Source: Mycobacterium sp. PS03-16 (GTDB lineage: Bacteria; Actinomycetota; Actinomycetes; Mycobacteriales; Mycobacteriaceae). From it: a DNA stretch of 64,000 bases. The notes beneath the pieces were generated by a model. The model was not told the origin of the DNA. It saw nothing but the letters and a program-made list of their open reading frames with translations, and made no database searches. The stretch is from contig NZ_SPQO01000026.1 in assembly GCF_004570325.1 (NCBI RefSeq), positions 1-64,000 on the forward strand, in the 5' to 3' direction. Position numbers and translations under genes: made by a program. Of the stretch, positions 1-7,146 are shown in pieces; within the stretch, counting starts at the first letter, position 1, and each line of letters opens with the position of its first letter.

Positions 1-664
1 GTCCCACCCCGGCTCCCACGCCGGCGCCGCCCGCGGGCAGGCCGAGCGCCGGGGCGGCCAGCGGCGGGACGGCCAGGACCGGAACCGCGATCGGCGCCAT
101 CGGCGCCACCACGGGCACAGCAGGCAGGCCGGGCACGGAGTTGATCACGCTGGGGTTGATCGGCGCGGGTTCGTCGCCCGGTGCCTGTTCACCGGGCTGG
201 TCGGACGGGACATCACCGGTCGGACCGTCGTTGTCGTCGTCCTGGGGGTCGGACAGGCCGGTCGACGACGTCGTGGTCGTCGTCGTTTCGGTGGTCGTCG
301 TCGTTTCCGTGGTCGTCGAGGTCGTCGACGACGTAGAAGGCGACGTGGGCGGCGTGGTGGACGGTGTGGTCTTCGTGGTGGGAGTGCTGCTGCGGGACGC
401 CGACGGATCATCGCTGGGTTCGGGAGACCCGGAGCCGCCGGTGCCTGACTCGTCGCCGGTGGGCGGATTCTTGTCGCGGTCCGGTGCGGCGGTGCCCCCG
501 GTGTCCTGGCTCTTGTCGTCACTCGAGCCGGTACCGGCGGTGCCGTCGCTGGTGCCGGCTCCGTCGTCAGGATGCGCGACGGCCATCGCGCCGCCGAGGC
601 CGGTGAGGAAAAGTCCTGCAGCCACCAGGCAGGCCGACGCGGCGATACGTACCCGCGAACCCAC
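1..664 (-). CDS. Exported Pro/Thr/Ser-rich protein (C-terminus beyond left edge)
   Basis: The reading frame is open from a GTG at 664 to base 1, giving 221 residues with no stop, so the C-terminus lies outside. The GTG is preceded by a strong GGAGGGGG ribosome site. The N-terminus is a clear signal peptide: a short basic start (GSRVR), a hydrophobic stretch (ACLVAAGLFLTGLGGAMAVA), then an AVAHP region. The mature part is low complexity: acidic, then Ser/Thr-rich with runs of threonine and glutamate around residues 105-130, then a Pro/Val/Ala segment (VPGLPAVPVV) and Gly-rich repeats at the window edge. It is probably a secreted or cell-wall protein. No catalytic domain is visible and no function can be assigned. 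A competing longer frame on the same strand is arginine-rich shadow sequence. Confidence 0.7.
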   Translation of the reverse strand, partial: MGSRVRIAASACLVAAGLFLTGLGGAMAVAHPDDGAGTSDGTAGTGSSDDKSQDTGGTAAPDRDKNPPTGDESGTGGSGSPEPSDDPSASRSSTPTTKTTPSTTPPTSPSTSSTTSTTTETTTTTETTTTTTSSTGLSDPQDDDNDGPTGDVPSDQPGEQAPGDEPAPINPSVINSVPGLPAVPVVAPMAPIAVPVLAVPPLAAPALGLPAGGAGVGAGVG

Positions 665-717
665 CGGGACACCCCCTCCATCCCCCGTGCGGCCCGGTTG
701 CTCCGGCCGCTGTGACG

Positions 718-730
718 ATTGTCGCACAAT
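718..730. promoter_or_regulatory. 13-bp palindrome upstream of the exported-protein gene
   Basis: ATTGT-CGC-ACAAT is a perfect inverted repeat about 55 bases upstream of the GTG start at 664, in the divergent gap between that gene and the one starting at 879. It could be an operator. A TAGGGT element at 810-815 could be the -10 of the rightward gene. Confidence 0.25.
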
Positions 731-878
731 AACGAGGCCCCGTTTGCTGCAGTTTTGCACTCGTTGCCCGGGTCACCACCGCGACCGTCGCCGCGCGACA
801 CCCGGACGCTAGGGTTGGACAGCACCGATGTGGCCGTGCGCAGCGGCCGGCCAGACGAGGACCGGGAGGCAGCGGGGT

Positions 879-1535
879 ATGGGTTTGTTCAAGCGACGCA
901 AAAGCCGCGCCACCCGGCGAGCCGAAGCCCGGGCGATCAAGACCAAGGCCAAGCTCGAGGCGAAGCTGTCGGCCAAGAACGAGGTGCGCCGCTACAAGGC
1001 CGAGCAGAAGGCCGAGGCCAAGGCGGTCAAGGCGCAGCTGCGGGCGCTGCGCGAGAGCGACCGCACCGCGCTCAAGGTTGCTGAGACCCAGCTCCGCGCC
1101 GCCAGGGAGGGCAAGCTGTTCTCCCCCTCCCGGATCCGGCGGGTCCTGACCGTCACCAGGCTGGTGGCCCCGATCGTCGTCCCGCTCGTGTACCGCGGGT
1201 CGATAGCCGCCCGGGGCTTCGCCGATGAGCGCCGGGCCGACCGCCTCGGGGTGCCGCTGAGCCAGCTGGGGCAGTTCTCCGGGCAGGGCGCGGAGCTGTC
1301 GGCCCGCATCGCCGGCGCCGAGCAGTCGTTGCGGCTGGTGGCCGACAAGAAGCCCAAGGACGCCGAGACCAAACAGTTCGTCGCCGCGATCACCGAACGG
1401 CTCAGCGACCTGTCGGCCGCGGTCACCGCCGCGGAGAACATGCCGACCGCCCGCCGACGCGCCGCGCACACCGCCATCTCCGGTCAGCTCGACGGGATCG
1501 ACGCCGACCTGATGGCGCGGCTCGGCGTGGCGTGA
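879..1535 (+). CDS. Basic coiled-coil protein, Rv3850-like (DUF6474 type)
   Basis: This 218-residue protein starts at ATG 879 behind GGGAGG. The first 80 residues are extremely rich in Lys, Arg, Ala and Glu (MGLFKRRKSRATRRAEARA onward), predicting a long charged helix or coiled coil. A short hydrophobic patch (LVAPIVVPLVYRG, residues about 92-104) and a second helical region follow. Size and position next to hns and rraA match M. tuberculosis Rv3850. Its function is unknown; the basic N-terminus would suit nucleic-acid or membrane-surface binding, which is inference. Its stop overlaps the start of copC by 4 bases (GTGA), so the two are translationally coupled. Confidence 0.8.
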   Translation: MGLFKRRKSRATRRAEARAIKTKAKLEAKLSAKNEVRRYKAEQKAEAKAVKAQLRALRESDRTALKVAETQLRAAREGKLFSPSRIRRVLTVTRLVAPIVVPLVYRGSIAARGFADERRADRLGVPLSQLGQFSGQGAELSARIAGAEQSLRLVADKKPKDAETKQFVAAITERLSDLSAAVTAAENMPTARRRAAHTAISGQLDGIDADLMARLGVA

Positions 1536-2071
1536 AGTTCGATGTGATGCAGAGTCCGCCTACGCGCTGGTTGGTTGCCGTCGTCACGACGGTGGTGCTC
1601 GCGGTGAGCGCGCTGGCCGGGGCCGGGCCCGCGGCCGCGCATGCCGCCCGCATCGCCGAGGATCCGGTCCCCGACTCCGTGCTGACGCAGGCGCCGACGC
1701 GGGTGAGCGCGACGTTCAACGAGGCCATGCAGACCGCGTTCGCGGCGATGACCGTCGTGGGCCCGGACGGCAACCTGTGGTCGACCGACGAGGTCGCCGT
1801 GGAGGGCCCGGTGGTGTCGGTGGGCGTTCGGCCGCTCGGTCCGGCCGGCCGGTACACGGTCAACTACCGCGCCACGTCGGCCGACGGGCACGTGGTGTCC
1901 GGTTCCTGGTCGTTCGAGCTCTCCGTCGGCGGCACCGGCACGCCGGGGCCCTCGGCCGCCGCACCCGCAGAAGAGCCCGCAGACGGCGACATGCCGGTGT
2001 GGCCGTTCGTGCTCGTCGCGTCCCTGCTGGTCGGAGCGGGCGCGGTGTGGGCGGCGCGTCGGCGCACGTGA
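1532..2071 (+). CDS. CopC-domain copper protein (exported, membrane-anchored)
   Basis: 179 residues from a GTG start at 1532. A signal peptide ends near GPAAAHAARI, so the mature protein would begin with His, the first ligand of the CopC copper site. The domain carries the family pattern DPVPDSVL followed by FNEAM and a SADGHVVSG segment whose Asp and His complete the usual Cu(II) site. A Pro/Ala-rich linker and a C-terminal transmembrane helix (VWPFVLVASLLVGAGAVWAA) anchor it on the outer face of the membrane. It overlaps the next gene (copD-like) by 4 bases. Known role of the family: periplasmic copper binding and delivery or resistance together with CopD. Confidence 0.85.
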   Translation: MKFDVMQSPPTRWLVAVVTTVVLAVSALAGAGPAAAHAARIAEDPVPDSVLTQAPTRVSATFNEAMQTAFAAMTVVGPDGNLWSTDEVAVEGPVVSVGVRPLGPAGRYTVNYRATSADGHVVSGSWSFELSVGGTGTPGPSAAAPAEEPADGDMPVWPFVLVASLLVGAGAVWAARRRT

Positions 2072-3000
2072 CCCCGCCGCCGCCGGCGCGGGCGGTGGCC
2101 GGTGGGTTGGCCGTGGTGGCCGCGACGTCGGTGGTCGCCTGGGCGCTGGGGGCACCGCAGAACTCGCTGGGCGCGACGGCCGTTCGTGCGGTGGCCGACT
2201 GCGCCGGTGCCGTCGTGCTCGGTCTGTCGGTGATGGCGTTTCTCGACACCGGCCGGCACCGCGCCGAACTGGTGCGGTCGGCGGCTCCCGCGCTGGCGGT
2301 CGGCGCCGCGGTGTGGCTGCTGGCCGAAGTCGTCCGACTCCTCGTGGTCACGGCCCAGGCCGCGGCGCTGCCCGTCGGCGGTGTGGGCGTCGGGATGTTC
2401 ATCGACTTCGTCGTCCACACCAATCCCGGCCGGGCCGGATTGGTCAGCGCCGTCGCCGCAGCGGCCGTGTGCGCGACGGCCGTCGCCGCCCCACCCACCG
2501 CCGCCTCCGCATACGTCACGGGCGGGATCGCGGCCGCCGGGCTCACCGCGCGCACCCTGGCCGGGCACCTGACCGAGAGCGCGCTGGGCGGGGTCTCGGT
2601 CGCGGTGCACACACTCGCGGCCGGCCTGTGGTGCGGCACGCTGGCCGGGCTGCTGCTCACGGTGCGACACCGCGGGCAGTGGGCGCGGGTGCTGCCGCGG
2701 TTCTCGACGCTGGCGCTGGGCTGCGTCGCGCTGCTGGCCGTGCTGGGCGTGGCCGGAACGTTCGCCCGGCTCGACTCGCCGGCGCAGCTGTGGGACACCG
2801 GATACGGCCGCGTGCTGACGGCCAAGCTGATCGTCACCGCGGCACTGCTGGTGCTGGCCTGGCGTAACCGGACCGGCTGGTTGCCCGCCGCCCGCGGCCA
2901 CCGGGCCACCGCGGGGCTGTCCCGCACGCGTTCGCTGGCCGAGCTGGCGATCATGGCCGCGGCGCTGACGCTAGCCGCGGCGCTGGCCGTCACCGGATGA
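2068..3000 (+). CDS. CopD-family copper transport membrane protein
   Basis: 310 residues from GTG 2068, overlapping the copC-like stop by 4 bases. It has eight or so hydrophobic segments spread along the chain. The CopD domain occupies roughly the second half, with conserved-looking intramembrane His residues (AGHLTESALGG, VAVHTLAAGLWCGTLAGL) and a terminal LAELAIMAAALTLAAALAVTG helix. CopD proteins are thought to move copper across the membrane in partnership with CopC. The pair here is therefore a copper uptake or handling module. Confidence 0.85.
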   Translation: MTPPPPARAVAGGLAVVAATSVVAWALGAPQNSLGATAVRAVADCAGAVVLGLSVMAFLDTGRHRAELVRSAAPALAVGAAVWLLAEVVRLLVVTAQAAALPVGGVGVGMFIDFVVHTNPGRAGLVSAVAAAAVCATAVAAPPTAASAYVTGGIAAAGLTARTLAGHLTESALGGVSVAVHTLAAGLWCGTLAGLLLTVRHRGQWARVLPRFSTLALGCVALLAVLGVAGTFARLDSPAQLWDTGYGRVLTAKLIVTAALLVLAWRNRTGWLPAARGHRATAGLSRTRSLAELAIMAAALTLAAALAVTG

Positions 3001-3069
3001 CGCTCATGCGCGGCCTGGCATGATGGAGCCACCCTCGCCGACCCCGGAAACCGTGAAGGAGCAGCCTCG

Positions 3070-3561
3070 ATGGCAGACCCCCAGGATGGGTCCGACGAGC
3101 AGTCCGGTGCCGCCGGCCCGGCGGACGCCGCGGCACCCACTCCCCCGGTGACGCCACCGCCCGCCAAGAAGGCCCCGGCGAAGAAGACCCCCGCGAAGAA
3201 GACGGCCGCGAAGAAGGCTCCCGCCAAGGCCGCGAGGAAGGCCCCGGCCAAGAAGGCGCCCGCCAAGAAGGCCCCGCCGAAGAAGGCGCCGGCCGAGCAG
3301 CCACCCACTGATCCGACGCCGTCCGTCGCGGCGCCGGCCACGTCGCCCGCCGCGCTGGTCGACCCGTCCGGCGACCTCGCGTCGGCCGCCGAGCAGACCG
3401 CGGCGCAGGCGAAGTCGACCGTGGCCGCTGCCGACAACCCGGTGTCGGGCCGGGTGCCGGCGCCGGTGTCCGACTCCGACGATTCCCGACTGCCGCTGGC
3501 CGCGGCGGTCGCTGCGGGCGTGCTGCTGCTGCTCGCCGTCCTGGTCGCCCGCCGCCGCTGA
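3070..3561 (+). CDS. hns: H-NS-like, lysine-rich DNA-binding membrane-anchored protein
   Basis: 163 residues, ATG 3070 behind AAGGAG. The N-terminal third is acidic, then come about ten tandem KKAPAK/KKTPAK-type repeats (residues about 33-75) like those of histone H1 and mycobacterial HupB. A Ser/Ala/Pro linker and a C-terminal transmembrane helix (LAAAVAAGVLLLLAVLVARRR) follow. This is the architecture of M. tuberculosis Rv3852 (Hns), which is 134 residues and also ends in a membrane helix. Expected role: a nucleoid-associated protein that tethers DNA to the membrane. It sits just upstream of a MerR gene and rraA; in M. tuberculosis hns is directly next to rraA, so the MerR gene is an insertion in this order. 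Confidence 0.85.
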   Translation: MADPQDGSDEQSGAAGPADAAAPTPPVTPPPAKKAPAKKTPAKKTAAKKAPAKAARKAPAKKAPAKKAPPKKAPAEQPPTDPTPSVAAPATSPAALVDPSGDLASAAEQTAAQAKSTVAAADNPVSGRVPAPVSDSDDSRLPLAAAVAAGVLLLLAVLVARRR

Positions 3562-3568
3562 TTCCTCC

Positions 3569-3599
3569 TTGACCCTGACGCGACGTCAGGGTGCACAGT
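3569..3599 (+). promoter_or_regulatory. MerR-type promoter with 19-bp spacer and operator palindrome
   Basis: TTGACC (3569-3574) and CACAGT (3594-3599) are separated by exactly 19 bases, the over-long spacer that MerR proteins act on. The spacer is filled by a perfect inverted repeat: ACCCTGACG, CGA, CGTCAGGGT (3572-3592). The ATG of the MerR gene at 3607 lies 7 bases beyond the -10, so the mRNA is probably leaderless and autoregulated. Confidence 0.8.
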
Positions 3600-3606
3600 G
3601 GGCCTC

Positions 3607-4362
3607 ATGGAAGCCCGCACGGTGGGCACCGTCGCCAAGATGACCGGTGTCTCGGTACGCACACTGCACCACTACGACCACATCGGTCTGGTGGTGCCCA
3701 GCGCGCGCACCGCGGCGGGCTACCGCCGGTACACCGATGCCGATGTCGAACGCCTGCACCTGGTGCTGGTGTACCGGTCGGTGGGCTTGGCACTCGAGCA
3801 GATCCGCACGCTGCTCGACGATCCCGCCGCCGACGTGCTCGCGCATCTGCAGCGCCAGCTCGAGCTGTTGCACGAGCATGCCGACCGGGTTGGCCACACG
3901 ATCAAAGCAGTGGAGGAACTCATGGACGCACACCGCAGCGGTATCCAGCTGACCGCGGCCGAACAGGTCGAGATCTTCGGCACCACCGCCTTCGGCGACG
4001 AGTACGCCCGCGAGGCGGAGGAACGCTGGGGCGACGGCGACGCCTGGAAGCAGTCGCAGCGCCGGGCCGCCGCCTACACCAAACAGGACTGGATCGAGAT
4101 CAAGGCCGACAACGACGCGCTGCTGGCCGATCTGGCCGCGGCCAAACGGGCAGCGGTCGCGCCGGGATCCCCGGAGGCCGACCGGTTGGCCGAACGCCAC
4201 CGCGCGTCGATCGAGCGGTTCTACGACTGCGACGACCGGATGCAGATGTGCCTGGCCGACATGTATCTGGCCGACGAGCGATTCACGCGCTATTACGACG
4301 ACGTGGAACCGGGGTTGGCGCAGTACCTGCACGACATCATCGCGGCGCGCACGGGTGGCTAA
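3607..4362 (+). CDS. MerR-family activator, TipAL type (MerR + TipAS domain)
   Basis: 251 residues from ATG 3607. Residues 1-70 are a MerR winged helix (TVGTVAKMTGVSVRTLHHYD, then GYRRYTDADVERL), residues about 75-110 the dimerisation coiled coil, and the C-terminal half is a TipAS/antibiotic-recognition domain (FGDEYAREAEERWGD, and a Tyr/Asp-rich tail FTRYYDDVEPGLAQY). TipA proteins bind thiopeptides or other drugs and remodel a 19-bp spacer promoter; such a promoter lies directly upstream. The obvious target is its own gene, and read-through could reach rraA 9 bases downstream. Confidence 0.88.
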   Translation: MEARTVGTVAKMTGVSVRTLHHYDHIGLVVPSARTAAGYRRYTDADVERLHLVLVYRSVGLALEQIRTLLDDPAADVLAHLQRQLELLHEHADRVGHTIKAVEELMDAHRSGIQLTAAEQVEIFGTTAFGDEYAREAEERWGDGDAWKQSQRRAAAYTKQDWIEIKADNDALLADLAAAKRAAVAPGSPEADRLAERHRASIERFYDCDDRMQMCLADMYLADERFTRYYDDVEPGLAQYLHDIIAARTGG

Positions 4363-4371
4363 CATCGGGCG

Positions 4372-4851
4372 GTGACCATCGAACCCCGCGCCACCGCAGA
4401 CCTGGTCGACGACATCGGCCCCGACGTCCGCAGTTGCGATCTGCAGCTGCGCCAGTTGGGCGGACGCCCGCAGTTCGCCGGCCGCGTCACGACGGTGCGC
4501 TGCTTCCAGGACAATGCGCTGCTCAAGTCGATCCTGTCCGAACCCGGCGACGGCGGGGTGCTGGTGATCGACGGGGACGGGTCGCTGCACACCGCGCTGG
4601 TGGGCGACCTGATCGCGGCGCTGGGCCGCGACAACGGGTGGAGTGGGCTGATCGTCCACGGCGCGGTGCGCGACGCATCGACGCTGCGCACGCTCGACAT
4701 CGGCATCAAGGCGCTCGGCACCAACCCGCGCAAGAGCACCAAAACCGGTGCGGGAGAGCGCGACACACCCGTCGAGTTCGGCGGAGTGAGGTTCCACCCC
4801 GGCGACGTCGTCTACAGCGACGACGACGGCATCGTCGTGGTCACCCCCTAG
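4372..4851 (+). CDS. rraA: RraA-family protein (formerly MenG; regulator of RNase E activity)
   Basis: 159 residues, GTG 4372. A TAACAT box at 4360-4365 lies 6 bases before the GTG, so the gene can also be transcribed leaderless from its own promoter. The sequence follows the RraA family closely: ATADLVDDIG, the RVTTVRCFQDN strand, VLVIDGDGSLHTALVGD, and the GLIVHGAVRDAS loop. RraA was once annotated MenG but is now viewed as an RNase E inhibitor or an HMG/CHA aldolase-like fold. It corresponds to Rv3853, immediately before ethA in M. tuberculosis. Confidence 0.88.
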   Translation: MTIEPRATADLVDDIGPDVRSCDLQLRQLGGRPQFAGRVTTVRCFQDNALLKSILSEPGDGGVLVIDGDGSLHTALVGDLIAALGRDNGWSGLIVHGAVRDASTLRTLDIGIKALGTNPRKSTKTGAGERDTPVEFGGVRFHPGDVVYSDDDGIVVVTP

Positions 4852-4876
4852 CACCTCGGTCCGCGAGCAGACATGA

Positions 4877-4908
4877 AAGTGCCCCGAAACGGTGGTTTCG
4901 GGGCACTT
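4877..4908. terminator. Bidirectional terminator between rraA and ethA
   Basis: AAGTGCCCCGAAAC and GTTTCGGGGCACTT form a perfect 14-bp stem with a GGTG loop, 25 bases after the rraA stop and 23 bases before the ethA stop. Outer arms GAGCAGA (4865-4871) and TCTGCTC (4914-4920) could extend it. It serves both convergent genes. Confidence 0.8.
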
Positions 4909-4930
4909 CTGCGTCTGCTCGGCGGGGGAC

Positions 4931-6400
4931 TCAGACCGCGACGGGTGCGCGGTGCTTGGAGAACTGCAGCGCCTCGTCGTCGACCTTGCCGTGGCGGATC
5001 AGCCGCATGTCGATGAAGTAGTTCTGCTTGAGCCGCCACGGCGCCACCGACCCCGACTTGGGCAGCCGGTCGAGCGCCCGCAGCACGTAACCCGGCGTGA
5101 AGTCCAGAATCGGACGTTCCTCGACGGAGTTGCCCGGATGCTGCGGGACGACGGTGTCGAACCCGTGGGCGTCCATGTAGTTGAGCAGGCGGCAAACGAA
5201 CTCGGAGACCAGGTCGGCCTTCAGCGTCCAGGAGGCGTTGGTGTAACCGATCGTGAACGCGGAGTTCGGCATACCGGTGAGCATCATGCCCTTGTAGGCC
5301 ATCAGGCCGTTGAGCGGAACCTCTTCGCCGTTGCGGTAGATCGTCGCCCCGCCGAACAGCTGCATGTTCAGACCTGTTGCGGTGACGATGATGTCGGCCT
5401 CGAGCTCCTCGCCGGAGGACAGCCGGATGCCGTTGGCGGTGAAGGTGTCGATGGTGTCGGTGACGACGTCGGCCTTACCGGACTTGATGGTCTTGAAGAA
5501 GTCCCCGTTGGGCGCCAGGCACAGTCGCTCGTCCCACGGGTTGTAGCTCGGGCCGAAGTGCTTCTCGACGTCGTAGCCCTCGGGCAGCCGGCGCTGCGCC
5601 ATGGTGAGCAGGGTTTTGCGCATGAACTGCGGGAAGCGCCGGCTCAGCTGGTACTGGGCCGACTGGAAGATGATGCTCTTCCACCGGATCGCGAATGCGG
5701 ACAGCTTCGGCGGCAGCAGCCGGTCGGCCTGCACGGCGAACGGGTCGACGTCGGGCAGGGAGCCGATGTAGGTGGGTGAGCGCTGCAGCATCGTCACGTG
5801 GCCGGCACCCGACTTCGCCAGTGCCGGAATGAGCGTCACGGCCGTCGCGCCGCTGCCGATGACGACGATCTTCTTGCCGGCGTAGTCGAGGTCCTCCGGC
5901 CAGTGCTGCGGGTGCACGATGGTGCCTGCGAAGTCGGCGGCGCCCGGGAACTCCGGCGAGTAGCCCTCGTCGTAGTTGTAGTAGCCGCTGCAGGCCATCA
6001 GGAAGCCGCACTGGATCTCGCGCTGCTCACCGTCGGCCTCGATGCAAATGGTCCACCGGTTCTCGGCGTCGGACCACTCGACCGAGGTGACGCGCTGCCC
6101 GTAGCGGATCTTGCGGTCGATGCCGTACTCGGCGACGGTCTCCTTGAGGTAGCTCAGGATCGAGGCGCCGTCGGCGATGGACTTCTCCTGCGTCCACGGC
6201 TTGAACCGGAAGCCGAGCGTGTACATGTCGGAGTCGGAGCGGATGCCCGGGTACTTGAACAGGTCCCAGGTGCCGCCGAGGTTCTCGCGGCGTTCGAGGA
6301 TCACGTAACTCTTGGACGGGCAGCGCTCCTGCAGGTGGTAGGCGGCGCTGATGCCGGAGATCCCGGCCCCGACGATCACGACGTCGACAAATTCGGTCAT
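4931..6400 (-). CDS. ethA: FAD-containing monooxygenase EthA (Baeyer-Villiger type)
   Basis: 489 residues, ATG 6400. N-terminal FAD Rossmann motif DVVIVGAGISGISAAYHL; second nucleotide motif KIVVIGSGATAVTLIPALA (NADPH) near residue 185; the Baeyer-Villiger fingerprint region lies around PEDLDYAGKK. The chain matches M. tuberculosis EthA (489 residues) along its length, including GTWDLFKYPGIRSDSDMYTL and the EERP-F/L-DFTPGYVLRALD region. In M. tuberculosis EthA oxidises ketones and activates the prodrug ethionamide. It is transcribed divergently from ethR across a 76-base operator region. Confidence 0.95.
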   Translation of the reverse strand: MTEFVDVVIVGAGISGISAAYHLQERCPSKSYVILERRENLGGTWDLFKYPGIRSDSDMYTLGFRFKPWTQEKSIADGASILSYLKETVAEYGIDRKIRYGQRVTSVEWSDAENRWTICIEADGEQREIQCGFLMACSGYYNYDEGYSPEFPGAADFAGTIVHPQHWPEDLDYAGKKIVVIGSGATAVTLIPALAKSGAGHVTMLQRSPTYIGSLPDVDPFAVQADRLLPPKLSAFAIRWKSIIFQSAQYQLSRRFPQFMRKTLLTMAQRRLPEGYDVEKHFGPSYNPWDERLCLAPNGDFFKTIKSGKADVVTDTIDTFTANGIRLSSGEELEADIIVTATGLNMQLFGGATIYRNGEEVPLNGLMAYKGMMLTGMPNSAFTIGYTNASWTLKADLVSEFVCRLLNYMDAHGFDTVVPQHPGNSVEERPILDFTPGYVLRALDRLPKSGSVAPWRLKQNYFIDMRLIRHGKVDDEALQFSKHRAPVAV

Positions 6401-6476
6401 GTTGTCAAGTTATCAACGCCACGTCGAGATAGTCAACAGTGTGTTGAGAAATTCGACACCGTGTAAAGTCGAACAG
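6401..6476. promoter_or_regulatory. ethA-ethR divergent operator region
   Basis: The 76 bases between the two starts hold several related half-sites: tandem GTTGTCAA/GTTATCAA (6401-6416), a perfect palindrome TCAACA-GTG-TGTTGA (6433-6447), and GTGTTGA with a near-inverse TCGACAC further on (6441-6458). The repeated TCAA/TTGA theme fits the known cooperative binding of several EthR dimers to one long operator. Confidence 0.75.
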
Positions 6477-7115
6477 GTGACCGCCGCCAGCCACGCCCGC
6501 ACCCGGGCCCGCCGATCCGCCCGCCCGTCGGGCGACGAACGTGAGCAGGCGATCCTGACCACCGCCGAGGACCTCCTCGGCCGGCGCGCGTTCGCCGACA
6601 TCTCGGTCGACGACCTGGCCAAGGGCGCCGGCATCTCCCGGCCGACGTTCTACTTCTACTTCGCCTCCAAGGACGCGGTGCTGCTGCGGCTGTTCGAGCA
6701 GGTGATCGTCGAGGCCGACACCGCGCTGGAGAAGCTGGTGTCCAACCCGCCCGAGGACCGGATGGCGATCTGGCGCACCGGCATCAACGTGTTCGTCGAG
6801 ACGTTCGGCTCACACCGCGCGGTGTCGCTGGCCGCGGACGCGTCGCGCACGGCCAACCGCGAGGTCCGCGATCTGTGGTCGAGGTTCATGCAGAAGTGGG
6901 TCGATCACATCACCGCGGTGATCGAGGCCGAACGCGCTCGCGGGGCCGCCCCGCAGACGCTGCCCGCGGCCGATCTGGCCGCGGCACTGAACCTGATGAA
7001 CGAGCGCGTGATGTCCACGGCGTTCGCGGGGGAGCGGCCGGCGGTCTCCGAAGCCAAGGTGCTCGACACCCTGGTGCACATCTGGACCACCAGCGTTTAT
7101 CACGACGCACCCTGA
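6477..7115 (+). CDS. ethR: TetR-family repressor EthR
   Basis: 212 residues from GTG 6477, chosen because homology to M. tuberculosis EthR (216 residues) begins just inside it; a longer frame upstream would overlap ethA. The helix-turn-helix is ADISVDDLAKGAGISRPTFY followed by FYFASKDAVLL. The ligand-domain signatures IWRTGINVFVETFGSH, LNLMNERV and VLDTLVHIWTTS are conserved. EthR represses ethA and controls ethionamide sensitivity. Confidence 0.95.
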   Translation: MTAASHARTRARRSARPSGDEREQAILTTAEDLLGRRAFADISVDDLAKGAGISRPTFYFYFASKDAVLLRLFEQVIVEADTALEKLVSNPPEDRMAIWRTGINVFVETFGSHRAVSLAADASRTANREVRDLWSRFMQKWVDHITAVIEAERARGAAPQTLPAADLAAALNLMNERVMSTAFAGERPAVSEAKVLDTLVHIWTTSVYHDAP

Positions 7116-7132
7116 TCCGTCGGCCCGGCATG

Positions 7133-7146
7133 CGAACATATGTTCG
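7133..7146. promoter_or_regulatory. LexA (SOS) box-like palindrome over the dinB start
   Basis: CGAAC-ATAT-GTTCG is a perfect 14-bp palindrome that matches 10 of 12 defined positions of the mycobacterial SOS box TCGAAC-N4-GTTCGA. It covers the ATG at 7140 and abuts the in-frame GTG at 7146, so LexA bound here would block transcription or translation initiation. Confidence 0.65.

Noticed and set aside
240..375. Possible tandem DNA repeat (GTCGTCGTC-type) as a regulatory or CRISPR-like array
   Set aside because: It is the coding sequence for Thr/Ser-rich runs in the exported protein; units are imperfect and have no spacers.
1860..3662. A 600-codon minus-strand frame opposite copC, copD and hns
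   Set aside because: The apparent Ala/Gly repeats are the antisense of the KKAPAK repeats of Hns; no ribosome site or domain.
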